Part shown: positions 39,572 to 48,083 of the stretch, piece after piece
Layout of the letters: every line of letters begins with the position of its first letter
How positions within the stretch are numbered: the first letter of the stretch is position 1
Source of the DNA: Caballeronia glebae
GTDB lineage: Bacteria; Pseudomonadota; Gammaproteobacteria; Burkholderiales; Burkholderiaceae
NCBI RefSeq assembly: GCF_001545035.1
Contig: NZ_FCOJ02000018.1
Span: 1-64,000 of the forward strand
Length of the DNA stretch: 64,000 nt
Reading direction: 5' to 3'
The notes under the pieces: generated by a model
What the model saw: the letters and a program-made list of their open reading frames with translations, nothing else
Database searches by the model: none
What the model was told of the DNA's origin: nothing
Position numbers and translations under genes: made by a program

Positions 39572-40642
39572 ATGGACAAACGGGCACTCATCATTGGCGC
39601 GACGGGCATCGTCGGCGGCAATCTCGCGCAACATCTGCTGGCATGCGGAGGCTGGAAGGTATCGGGTCTCTCGCGCGGACGCACAAAAGCGCCCGACGGC
39701 GTCGAATCCGTCATCGCCGACCTCACTTCCGCGAAATCCGTTAAGGATGCGCTGCAAGGGCAGCGATTCAGTCACGTCTACTTTTCCGCATGGTCGCGAC
39801 AGGCAACCGAGCGCGAGAACATCGAAGTGAACGGCGCAATGGTCCGTCACGTGCTGGATGCGCTCGGCCCATCCGGCAAGCTCGAACACGCGGCGCTCGT
39901 CACAGGCCTCAAGCATTACCTTGGGCCTTTTGAAGCGTATGCGCAGGGCAATGTCCCGCTCACGCCGTTTCGGGAGGAACAAGGCCGGCAACCCGTCGAT
40001 AACTTCTACTACGAGCAGGAAGACCGGCTATTCGAAGCCGCGCGTCGACATGACTTCGGCTGGAGCGTGCATCGACCGCATACGATCATCGGTTTCGCGC
40101 TCGGCAACGCGATGAACATGGGCGTCACGCTCGCCGTGTACGCGACGCTGTGCAAGGAAACGGGGCAGCCGTTCGTGTTTCCTGGCTCAGTCGCCCAATG
40201 GAACAGTCTCACAGATATGACCGACGCCCGCCTGCTCGCGCGGCATCTCGAGTGGGCGTCCACCTCGCCCGGCGCGCGCAACGAGGACTTCAACGTCGTC
40301 AATGGCGACGTGTTCCGGTGGAAATGGATGTGGTCACAGCTCGCGCAGTATTTCGGCATCGACCCCGCGCCTTTCGACGGTGAGACGCGCCCCCTTGAAC
40401 ATCGCATGCAGGATGCGAAGAGGCAATGGGCGGACATCGCGGGTCGCTACCAATTGAAAGAACCGGATATCGACAGGCTCGTGTCGTGGTGGCATACGGA
40501 TGCCGATCTCGGACGTCCGATGGAAGTGTTGACTGACATGAGCAAGAGCCGTAAAGCCGGCTTCCTCGATTATCAGCCCACGTCGGATGCGTTTTTCGCG
40601 CTCTTCGATAAATTGAAGCGCGAACGGATCATTCCTTCTTAG
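39572..40642 (+). CDS. PRISE-type SDR oxidoreductase (progesterone 5-beta-reductase/iridoid-synthase-like)
   Basis: 356 residues from MDKRALIIGATGIVGGNL. It has the NADP-binding GATGIVGG loop and the conserved FYYEQED motif with the active-site Tyr of the PRISE group, plus HRPHTIIGF and a long C-terminal part. PRISE enzymes reduce activated C=C bonds of enones. It stands alone between two truncated genes, with no obvious pathway. Confidence 0.82.
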   Translation: MDKRALIIGATGIVGGNLAQHLLACGGWKVSGLSRGRTKAPDGVESVIADLTSAKSVKDALQGQRFSHVYFSAWSRQATERENIEVNGAMVRHVLDALGPSGKLEHAALVTGLKHYLGPFEAYAQGNVPLTPFREEQGRQPVDNFYYEQEDRLFEAARRHDFGWSVHRPHTIIGFALGNAMNMGVTLAVYATLCKETGQPFVFPGSVAQWNSLTDMTDARLLARHLEWASTSPGARNEDFNVVNGDVFRWKWMWSQLAQYFGIDPAPFDGETRPLEHRMQDAKRQWADIAGRYQLKEPDIDRLVSWWHTDADLGRPMEVLTDMSKSRKAGFLDYQPTSDAFFALFDKLKRERIIPS

Positions 40643-40697
40643 ACGTCTGGTCCGGAGAGCGGCGGCATTCAAGCGCGTTAGCAAATCATGATGACGA

Positions 40698-41414
40698 TGC
40701 GGGACGCTCGCGCTCGTCGGCGAAAGCGGCTCGGGCAAGACGACGACCGGGCAATGCCTTCTGCGTCTGCTCGACGCGGACTCGGGTGTCGTGCGCTTCG
40801 ACGGCGTGAGTACGCTCGACATGACGCCTGGTGCGTTTCGCAGCGTGCGGCGACGGATGCAGATGGTGTTTCAGGAACCGTATGTGTCGCTGAATCCGCG
40901 TTGGCAGGTGCGCGATCTGATCGCCGAGCCGTTCGCGCTCGGCGACAAGCTGAGCCGCGCCGATCGGGAGGCTCGCATTCTGCATTTGCTCGATCTCGTG
41001 AATCTTTCGCGGCGCCGCGCGAGCGCGTATCCGCACGACCTCACGGCCGGCGAGCAGAAGCGCGTGGGCATTGCGCGCGCACTCGCCGCGAACCCCGATT
41101 TCGTCGTCTTCGACGAGTGCACGACCGCGCTCGACATTCGCGTGCGCGCGCAGATCATCGACCTCGTGCGCAATCTTCAGCGCGAGATGGGGCTGTCCGC
41201 GCTTTTCATCACGCACGACCTGAACTCGGTGCGCTCGCTCGCGCACTATGTCGCGGTGATGCGGCACGGAAAGATCATCGAGACGGGCACCGCCGACACC
41301 GTGTTCGAGCGGCCCGTCGAGGATTACACGCGCAAGCTGTTGCAGGCCGAGCTTCCGATCGAGGAAGTGGCGAGAACCGTTCATCATCTCGACGTCGCAG
41401 GGGCACGACAATGA
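40698..41414 (+). pseudogene. Peptide/nickel ABC transporter ATP-binding protein (OppF/DppF type), 5' truncated
   Basis: Homology begins abruptly at GTLALVGESGSGKTT (Walker A) near 40701, with an in-frame TGA at 40692. The roughly 30-40 N-terminal residues and a start codon are missing. The rest is intact: Q-loop MVFQEPYVSLNP, signature LTAGEQKRVGIARAL (LTAGE for LSGGQ), Walker B FVVFDECTTALD and His-loop ITHDLNSV. An internal ATG at 40791 would give a protein without Walker A. The upstream permease and binding-protein genes are gone. It overlaps the next gene (ATGA), so it was the last transporter gene of that operon. Confidence 0.75.
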
Positions 41415-42331
41415 GCCAGCCGCAAAAAATCATGGTGACTGGCGCGGCCGGTCTGGTCGGACGCGCCGTGTCGCGCTTGCTGCACGCACGCGGTGACGCG
41501 GTGATTCCGGTGGATCGCGAGGGCGGACTGCGCATCGGCCAGATGACCGTACTGGAAGGCGACTTGCGCAACGTACATCGGCTGCATGCGCTTGCGCGCG
41601 ACGGGCTGGATGCCGTCATACATTGCGGCGCGTTTTCCGGGCCGATGGTTGCGCGCGACGATCCTGTCGCCATGTTCGATGTAAACATCGGCGGCACTGC
41701 GAACATGCTGGAACTCGCACGCATCCACGGCGCGCGGCGCTTCGTCTATTGCTCGTCGACGAGCGCTTACGGCGATACGCCGCCCGGACCCGTGAAGGAG
41801 GACGTGCCGATGGCGCCGGCGAGCCTCTATGGCGCGAGCAAGGTCTGCGGTGAGCAACTGGTCAGCGCCTACGCGAAGCAATACGGCGTGGACGGCGTGA
41901 GTCTGCGTCTGTCGTGGGTTTATGGTCCGCATCGCACCACCGACTGCATGATCCGCCGCATGCTCACCGACGCAATGCGCGCGCAGCCGACGCGCGTGCC
42001 GTTCGGCGCGGACTTTCATCGCCAGTACATCCATGTCGATGATGCCGCCGCCGCTCTGCTCGCGGCCCTCGACGCGCCGGTGCTTCGCCGGCGCGTCTAC
42101 AACATCACCGGCGGCACCCGCCTCACGCTCGGCGAAGTCGCGGAGGTCGTGCGCCGTTTGATGCCCGACGCCGATATCGAACTCGAACGCGGGCCCGACC
42201 CGCTCGACGAACTTCAGGAGCAGTTCGACATCTCGGCCGCAGCCACCGATTTGGGTTTTCGCCCGCGCCACGACATCGAGACCGGCATCCGGGCGTATGC
42301 GCAATGGCTTGCCGAAACAGCCGCCCGCTGA
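41411..42331 (+). CDS. NAD-dependent epimerase/dehydratase family protein
   Basis: 306 residues from the ATG at 41411, overlapping the ABC gene's stop. Extended SDR: GAAGLVGRAV dinucleotide loop, CSSTSAYG and the catalytic YGASK. It acts on a nucleotide sugar or sugar-like substrate. It forms an operon with the SDR and deacetylase genes. Confidence 0.88.
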   Translation: MSQPQKIMVTGAAGLVGRAVSRLLHARGDAVIPVDREGGLRIGQMTVLEGDLRNVHRLHALARDGLDAVIHCGAFSGPMVARDDPVAMFDVNIGGTANMLELARIHGARRFVYCSSTSAYGDTPPGPVKEDVPMAPASLYGASKVCGEQLVSAYAKQYGVDGVSLRLSWVYGPHRTTDCMIRRMLTDAMRAQPTRVPFGADFHRQYIHVDDAAAALLAALDAPVLRRRVYNITGGTRLTLGEVAEVVRRLMPDADIELERGPDPLDELQEQFDISAAATDLGFRPRHDIETGIRAYAQWLAETAAR

Positions 42332-42365
42332 CGCGGCGCCGGTTTCCTCTTGACAGGGAGTGTTA

Positions 42366-43124
42366 ATGGAATCGTTTTCGCTTGAAGGTCGTACCGCGCT
42401 CGTGACGGGCGGCAACAGCGGCATCGGCCGCGCCATCGTGCGGCTCTTCGCGGCACAGGGCGCGAGCATCGGCATTTCGCATATCGGCGATGCAGCCGGC
42501 GCCCAGGCGCTCGCCGATGAGCTCGGCGCGAACGGCACGCGTGTCGCGACGACCGAATGCGACGTGACGGATGCGGCGTCCGTCAACCGCCTCGGCGCCT
42601 GGGGACGCGAAAAACTCGGCGCCGTCGATATTCTCGTGAACGCGGCCGGAATCAGCGGCGAGACATCGTTCGTGGACCTGTCCATCGACGAATGGGACCG
42701 CATGATGGCCGTGAACCTGCGCGGCACGTTCCTCGTGACGAAGCAGTTTTTCGCCGCCATGATCGCGCGCAAGTATGGGCGCGTCATCAACATTGCATCG
42801 CAGCTCGCCTACAAGGGCACGCACGACATGGCGCACTACTGCGCATCGAAGGCGGGCGTCGTCGGGTTCACGCGCGCTCTGTCGTATGAAGGCGCGCCGC
42901 ACGGCGTAACCGTCAACGCAATCGCGCCGGGGCCCGTCGAAACCGCAATGCTGGCGAGCTTCACGGACGCCTGGCGCGCAATGAAATTCGCGCAGCTTCC
43001 CGCCGGCCGTTTCGGTGAAAGCGACGAAATCGCGCCCACGGCGCTGCTGCTCGCGTCCGAGACGGGCGGTGCGTATTTCATCGGCCAGACGCTCTCGCCC
43101 AACGGCGGCGACGTGATGCTCTGA
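42366..43124 (+). CDS. SDR-family oxidoreductase (FabG-like)
   Basis: 252 residues from the ATG at 42366 (GGGAG five bases upstream). Classical SDR: GGNSGIGRA, NAAGISG, catalytic Ser/Tyr/Lys in INIASQLA and YCASKAG, ending FIGQTLSPNGGDVML. It is probably a dehydrogenase acting on the same catabolic intermediate as its neighbours. Confidence 0.88.
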   Translation: MESFSLEGRTALVTGGNSGIGRAIVRLFAAQGASIGISHIGDAAGAQALADELGANGTRVATTECDVTDAASVNRLGAWGREKLGAVDILVNAAGISGETSFVDLSIDEWDRMMAVNLRGTFLVTKQFFAAMIARKYGRVINIASQLAYKGTHDMAHYCASKAGVVGFTRALSYEGAPHGVTVNAIAPGPVETAMLASFTDAWRAMKFAQLPAGRFGESDEIAPTALLLASETGGAYFIGQTLSPNGGDVML

Positions 43125-43153
43125 CGACTCATTTAACTGAACGGGAGCGACGT

Positions 43154-44056
43154 ATGGAACTGGAGCGCGACTTCATCGGCTATGGGGCGACGCCGCCCAA
43201 CCCGCGATGGCCGGGCAAGGCCCGTATCGCGATCAACTTTGTGATGAACTACGAAGAAGGCTCGGAGCCTTCTATCGCCGATGGCGAAAGTGCGACCGAG
43301 ACTTGGTTCACAGAATCGCACGGGTTGAACTCGGGCGTGCGCGGCCGCGATCTCGCCGCGGAAGGTCTGTTCGAATACGGCAGCCGCGTCGGCTTTTGGC
43401 GCCTGATGCGGCTTTTCGAAGAGCGCGGCCTGCCGCTCACCGTCTACGGCTGCGCGCTCGCGCTGGAGCGCAATCCGCAAGCCGCCGAAGCTATCCGCCA
43501 GGCACGCCACGACGTATGCAGTCACGGCTGGCGATGGATCAAGCATTACGAACTCGACGAAGCCACCGAACGCGAGCATATTCGCCGCGCCATCGAGTCG
43601 CTGACCCGCACCATCGGCGAACGCCCTTATGGCTGGTACTGCCGTTATTCGCCGTCGGTGAACACGCGCCGCCTGCTCGCCGAAGAAGGTGGTTTCCTTT
43701 ACGATTCCGACTACTACGGCGACGAATTGCCGTTCTGGAAGGTCGTCGGGAACCGTCCGCATTTGGTGATACCCTACTCGCTCACCACGAACGACGGGCA
43801 GTACGCGGGTTCGGTCGGCACCGGCAGTCAGTGGTTCGAATTCATGCGCGATACTTTCGACATGCTGTATCGCGAAGGCGCGACGCAGCCGAAGATGATG
43901 TCGGTCGGACTGCATATGCGTCTGATCGGTCATCCGGCGCGCGCGGCCGGGCTCGAGCGATTCCTCGACCACGTAATGAAGCACGAAGACGTATGGGTTA
44001 CGCGGCGTATCGACATTGCGCGTCACTGGATCGCGCAACACCCGTTCATGGCGTAA
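43154..44056 (+). CDS. Polysaccharide-deacetylase-fold hydrolase, PuuE allantoinase-like
   Basis: 300 residues with high similarity in layout to cofactor-independent allantoinase PuuE: YGATPPNPRWPGKARIAINF, NYEEGSEPS, CSHGWRWIKH, LYDSDYYGDELPFW and MMSVGLHMRLIGHPARA. The family cleaves cyclic amides (allantoin) or N-acetyl groups. No urate or allantoate genes are near, so the substrate may be another cyclic amide or amido-sugar. Confidence 0.85.
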   Translation: MELERDFIGYGATPPNPRWPGKARIAINFVMNYEEGSEPSIADGESATETWFTESHGLNSGVRGRDLAAEGLFEYGSRVGFWRLMRLFEERGLPLTVYGCALALERNPQAAEAIRQARHDVCSHGWRWIKHYELDEATEREHIRRAIESLTRTIGERPYGWYCRYSPSVNTRRLLAEEGGFLYDSDYYGDELPFWKVVGNRPHLVIPYSLTTNDGQYAGSVGTGSQWFEFMRDTFDMLYREGATQPKMMSVGLHMRLIGHPARAAGLERFLDHVMKHEDVWVTRRIDIARHWIAQHPFMA

Positions 44057-44131
44057 CACCGACCAGCGCTCGCGAACACCAATTCAACGGCATGTCGACC
44101 TCGACATGCGCTATTTCTCGAAGTGCAGCAC

Positions 44132-44857
44132 ATGCTAAAAACAGTCGGCGAAAAGCAGACAGGCAAACCCCGCAAGACGCGCGAGGGCGACAATACCAGC
44201 GAAGACATCTACGAGCAGATCTACGTCGCGCTGCTCGAACACCGTCTGTTGCCCGGCACGAAACTCGCCGAAGAGCGGCTTGCAAGCATCTTCGGCGTGA
44301 ATCGCGCGCGCGTGCGCGATGCCCTCAGCCGTCTCGCCTATGAGCAGATCGTCGAGGTCTATCCAAAGAAAGGCTGGTTCGTCGCGAAGCCGTCCGTCGA
44401 TCAGGCGCGAGATGTCTTCGAGGCGCGCAGAGTCATCGAACCGGCCGTCATACGTCGGCTTACGCGTGCCGCCACGCCGGACAAGCTCGCGCAACTGCGC
44501 AACCACTTACGGCTCGAAATGGATGCCCGCGAGCGCTCCGACAAGCGCGCGGTCATTCGACTCTCCGGGGAATTCCACAACCTCGTCGCGACGTTGTCGG
44601 GCAATTCCGCCTTCACGCGCAGCATGCGTGAGCTGACGACGCTTACCTGCCTGGTGATCCTGCTCTACGACGCACCGATCAGCGCGAGTTGCCGGGCGGA
44701 CGAGCATGCCGCTGTCGTGGACGCGATCTCCGATGGCGAAGGCGAACGGGCGGTCGAACTCATGCTTCATCATCTAGACCACATCGAAAGCTCGCTGAAT
44801 CTCGATGTCGTCGAAGAAGAGGTCGATCTCGAGGAGATCTTCAGGCGGCGCGATTGA
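44132..44857 (+). CDS. GntR-family regulator, FCD subfamily
   Basis: 241 residues from the ATG at 44132 (a GTG at 44123 is possible). Winged HTH (LAEERLASIFGVNRARVRDAL) and an all-helical FCD ligand domain with metal-binding His/Asp residues. It is closely paralogous to the GntR at 59338 (shared pieces EHRL.PGTKLAE.RLA.IFGV and LT.LVILLY.AP). It probably senses the substrate of the epimerase/SDR/deacetylase operon just upstream. Confidence 0.88.
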   Translation: MLKTVGEKQTGKPRKTREGDNTSEDIYEQIYVALLEHRLLPGTKLAEERLASIFGVNRARVRDALSRLAYEQIVEVYPKKGWFVAKPSVDQARDVFEARRVIEPAVIRRLTRAATPDKLAQLRNHLRLEMDARERSDKRAVIRLSGEFHNLVATLSGNSAFTRSMRELTTLTCLVILLYDAPISASCRADEHAAVVDAISDGEGERAVELMLHHLDHIESSLNLDVVEEEVDLEEIFRRRD

Positions 44858-45125
44858 GGCCCGCGCCGCGGTCGGTCGCCGACATTCAGGCCTGGCCCGG
44901 CGTGCCGCACGTGCGGAGCTGGTCTCCTTCCCGGTCTTTCACCGAGCGATTGCGGCCGAGCACGATACATCAAAGCCACTTCACGGACTGCCGTCATCCT
45001 CGATGGTGCGCGGTCAAATGTTGGCTTTGTGGAACTGCGAACGAGCCGTAACCGACCCTTACCGACGCGGACGGCGGGAATTTGGCACGATAACTTGATC
45101 GTCGAACGGGTGAGGCAAAGCGTCA

Positions 45126-46000
45126 CGTACTGTTGCCCACGCCCTGGCTGGTATTCAAACAGCACCACCGGCTCGGCAGATGCTTCGGCGCTGCGATAGA
45201 CCCACATGTACGACTTGCTCTGCGCACTCGTGCCTTCCTCCTTGAGCACCTGCACCGTCGTCTCGTCGCCATGGATCAGCGACTGCGCGAGCAGCGTGCC
45301 GCGCAATGCCTCGTACAGCCGGGACAGGTGCAGTTCGGCAGGCCGGATGATCCAGTGCGCCAGCGTGCCGCGACTGACCGCGATATTCGAGCGGCCCAAC
45401 GCATCTTCCATGCGGTAGAGCGGCGTGCCATCTGCGTACTTGGCGGTCATCACCGTGGCGATCATCGCCGCACTCGCGTTGCTGCCTGGCAGCGGTTGCG
45501 CCGGCATGGGCGCGATCAAGATGGGGCGTGTGCTCCGCATGGCGTTCGTAATGGCGGCACGCGTACTTGAAGCGCACGTGTTGCAGCACTGACGCCTTAA
45601 CGTGGATATGCAGCTGTTCGCAGGTTTGCTCACCCATCCGGTGCATCGCACCCTGGCAGCACGGACAGACCTTCTGATCTTCAGGCAGGTCGTACTCGAT
45701 ACGCGTACGCGGCAGATCAGCCGGCAGCGGCTTGCGCCCCCGTTTCTGGTGGCCTGAGCCGTCTACGGCTGGCAGGCCCGTGTCGGGCAGCGCAAAGACG
45801 CCGTCCGGATCGTCCTCAACGGGTTCCGCCAGGGCCACCTCCTCGGCTTCGTCGAACACTCGGTCTTTGAGTTTCTCGCTGCTCGGGGCGAAGCGCTTGA
45901 GTTGCGCGAGACGAAACAACTCCTCGAGCTGCTCGACGCGTTGAGTGAGTTGCTGGTTGCGGGTCTCAAGTTCGCGGATATCCAAGGACGCGTGTGCGTT
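45126..46000 (-). pseudogene. IS66-family transposase TnpC, frameshifted and truncated at both ends
   Basis: Leftward, frame one gives RELETRNQQLTQRVEQLEEL, FAPSSEKLKDRVFDEAE and the zinc-finger-like KVCPCCQGAMHRMGEQ; near 45510-45550 homology shifts to another frame (PMPAQPLPGSNASAAMIA, SRGTLAHWI, LIHGDETTVQVL) and ends at YQPGRGQQ. These are successive parts of IS66 TnpC. The start, tnpA and tnpB are missing here, as is the C-terminal half of the DDE domain. Sequence between 44858 and 45125 shows no gene. Confidence 0.8.
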
Positions 46001-48083
46001 CTGGCACGCGACGGGCCGACGCATCGAAGCGGCTCGTTTCAATCAGTCGCACGAGCCGCGCGACGATCTCGTGTACGGTTGTCCCCGGTCCGAAGATTTC
46101 TGCCACGCCCATGTTGCGTAGATAAAGCGCATCTTTATCCGGCACGATCCCGCCGACGACGACCGGCGCACATACGTCCGTTTCTCCAAGCTCGCGCATG
46201 AATTGAAGTACCAGACTTCCATGCGCTCCCGCAAGCGACGAAACGCCGATCACGTCGCATCTTTCTTCCCCGGCAAACCTCGCTGCGCGCGTCGGCGACG
46301 CAAACAGGCCGCTCATCGCTACATCGAAGCCCGCGTCCTTCAGCGCCGCTGACACCACGTTCGCGCCGCGATCGTGTCCGTCGAGTCCGAGCTTTGCCAT
46401 CAGCAGGCGTGGCTTTCTGCCTAGCTTCTTCGCGAGTCGCGCAACCTGTGCGCTCGATGCATCCCATGCCTCGTCCTCTGCGCATTGTGTTCGATACGCA
46501 TTCGATGTAACGCCCGATGTCTGCACATAGCGCGGCCAAACTGCTTCAAGGGCACGCGTACACTCCCCCACTGTCGCCCGCGCGCGCATGCAGTCGATCG
46601 TCAGTGCCAACAGGTTGCCGGTATCGTCGTGCGCGGCGCGAGTCAATGCCGCGAGCGTGGTGTTCACGCGATATTCGTCGCGTCGGCGTTTGATGTCGGA
46701 GATTCTGCGCGACTGTTGCACGCGCACACGCTCGCCATCGACTGCGACACATTCGGAAGCATCGTCATCTGCCTCGATCGCCGGAAAGGCGTTAATGCCG
46801 ACGATCATCTGTTCCCCCGCATCGATGCGCGCCTGCGTCGCCGCCGCGCTTGCGTGAATCTGCTGCCGAGCCCAGCCCGTGCGGATCGCCTCGCGCGCGC
46901 CGCCGCCCGCCTCGATTTCATCGATCATTTCGCGCGCGCGCCCGGCAAGCTCCGCCGTCAGCGATTCCATCATGTACGAGCCGGCCCACGGATCGATCAC
47001 GTCGCACAAGCCCATTTCGTGCTGAAGAATCAGTTGCGTGTCGCGGGCGAGTTGCGAGGCCGATGTGGATGGCAGCGCGAGCGCCTCGTCATGCGCATTC
47101 GTGTGCAGCGACTGCGTTCCGCCGAACACCGCCGCCATCGCCTCGACGGTCGTACGCACGATGTTGTTATGCGTGCGTGTCGGGCTGAGCGACCAGCCCG
47201 AAGTCTGGCAGTGCACGCGCAGCGCACGGCTTTTGGCCGTGCTCGCCCCTTCTTCCGCCGCAATTCTCGACCACAGCAGGCGCGCCGCGCGCAGCTTCGC
47301 GATCTCCGTATAAAAGTCCGTTCCGGCGCCGAAGAAAAAGCTCAGTTGCTCGCAAACGGCATCGGCCTCCAGGCCGCGCGCACGCAACGCGCGAAGATAT
47401 TCGCGGGCATTCGCGAATGTGAGCGCAAGTTCCAGCGAAGCATCCGCGCCCGCTTCCTGAAAGTGATAGCCCGACACGGAAAGCGCCTTGAAGCGCGGCA
47501 TGTGTTCATTCAGAAACTGCGCGACATCCGCGACGATGCGCATCGACGGCTCCGGCGCGAACACATACGTATTGCGCACCATGAACTCCTTGAGGATGTC
47601 GTTCTGCACCGTGCCCGAGAGCGAATCCCTCGCAATGCCGCGCTCTTCGGCCGCGACGATGAAAGCGGCGAGTACCGGCAGCACTGCGCCGTTCATCGTC
47701 ATCGAGACGGACACGCGATCGAGCGCGATGCCTTCGAAAAGACGCGCCATGTCGTCCACGGTATCGATCGCCACGCCTGCGAGGCCGACGTCCGCGCGCG
47801 CTTGGTGATCGGTGGAATCGTAGCCGAGCTGCGTCGGCAGATCGAAGGCCACGGACAGGCCTTGCGCCCCGTGCGCGAGCGCCTTGCGAAACGCGAGATT
47901 CGAATCCGCGGCGTCCGCATAACCGGCGTACTGGCGAAGGGTCCAGGGCTTCGACGTGTACATCGAAGCATACGGTCCGCGCACGAACGGTTGTGCGCCG
48001 GGTTGCGAATCGAGATGCTCGATGCCGTCGAGATCCGCCGACGTGTAAAGCGGCTTCAATGGAACGCGTCGCGCACGGCTCAT
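45966..48083 (-). CDS. Methylmalonyl-CoA-mutase-like B12-dependent acyl-CoA mutase
   Basis: 705 residues from the ATG at 48083 (GGAGG five bases upstream), overlapping the previous stop. N-terminal substrate barrel (RGPYASMYTSKPWTLRQYAG, SMTMNGAVLP, NDILKEFMVRNTY, SGYHFQEAGA, QTSGWSL, TQSLHTNAHDEA) and C-terminal cobalamin domain (DGHDRG, VSSLAGAH, IFGPGT). Compared with the Propionibacterium enzyme, the Arg of FMVRNT and His of SGYH are kept. The substrate-stacking Tyr89 (SNAFYRR) is replaced by Phe (SNLAFRK), so activity or substrate may differ. The last 15-20 residues (after LVRLIETSRFDA) appear to come from the adjoining IS66 remnant. Last gene of the extended Nit1C operon. Confidence 0.88.
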   Translation of the reverse strand: MSRARRVPLKPLYTSADLDGIEHLDSQPGAQPFVRGPYASMYTSKPWTLRQYAGYADAADSNLAFRKALAHGAQGLSVAFDLPTQLGYDSTDHQARADVGLAGVAIDTVDDMARLFEGIALDRVSVSMTMNGAVLPVLAAFIVAAEERGIARDSLSGTVQNDILKEFMVRNTYVFAPEPSMRIVADVAQFLNEHMPRFKALSVSGYHFQEAGADASLELALTFANAREYLRALRARGLEADAVCEQLSFFFGAGTDFYTEIAKLRAARLLWSRIAAEEGASTAKSRALRVHCQTSGWSLSPTRTHNNIVRTTVEAMAAVFGGTQSLHTNAHDEALALPSTSASQLARDTQLILQHEMGLCDVIDPWAGSYMMESLTAELAGRAREMIDEIEAGGGAREAIRTGWARQQIHASAAATQARIDAGEQMIVGINAFPAIEADDDASECVAVDGERVRVQQSRRISDIKRRRDEYRVNTTLAALTRAAHDDTGNLLALTIDCMRARATVGECTRALEAVWPRYVQTSGVTSNAYRTQCAEDEAWDASSAQVARLAKKLGRKPRLLMAKLGLDGHDRGANVVSAALKDAGFDVAMSGLFASPTRAARFAGEERCDVIGVSSLAGAHGSLVLQFMRELGETDVCAPVVVGGIVPDKDALYLRNMGVAEIFGPGTTVHEIVARLVRLIETSRFDASARRVPERTRVLGYPRT

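Noticed and set aside
38790..39830. 346-residue protein containing reductase sequence
   Set aside because: Only the middle part has homology (C-terminal half of maleylacetate reductase); the ends are LysR upstream DNA and the start of the next gene.
40791..41414. Apparent intact 207-residue ABC ATPase
   Set aside because: Starts after the Walker A motif, which is encoded just upstream in the same frame; the gene is a 5'-truncated pseudogene.
44858..45125. Possible further IS fragments or a small gene after the GntR gene
   Set aside because: Frames are open by GC content but carry no recognisable transposase or gene motif.
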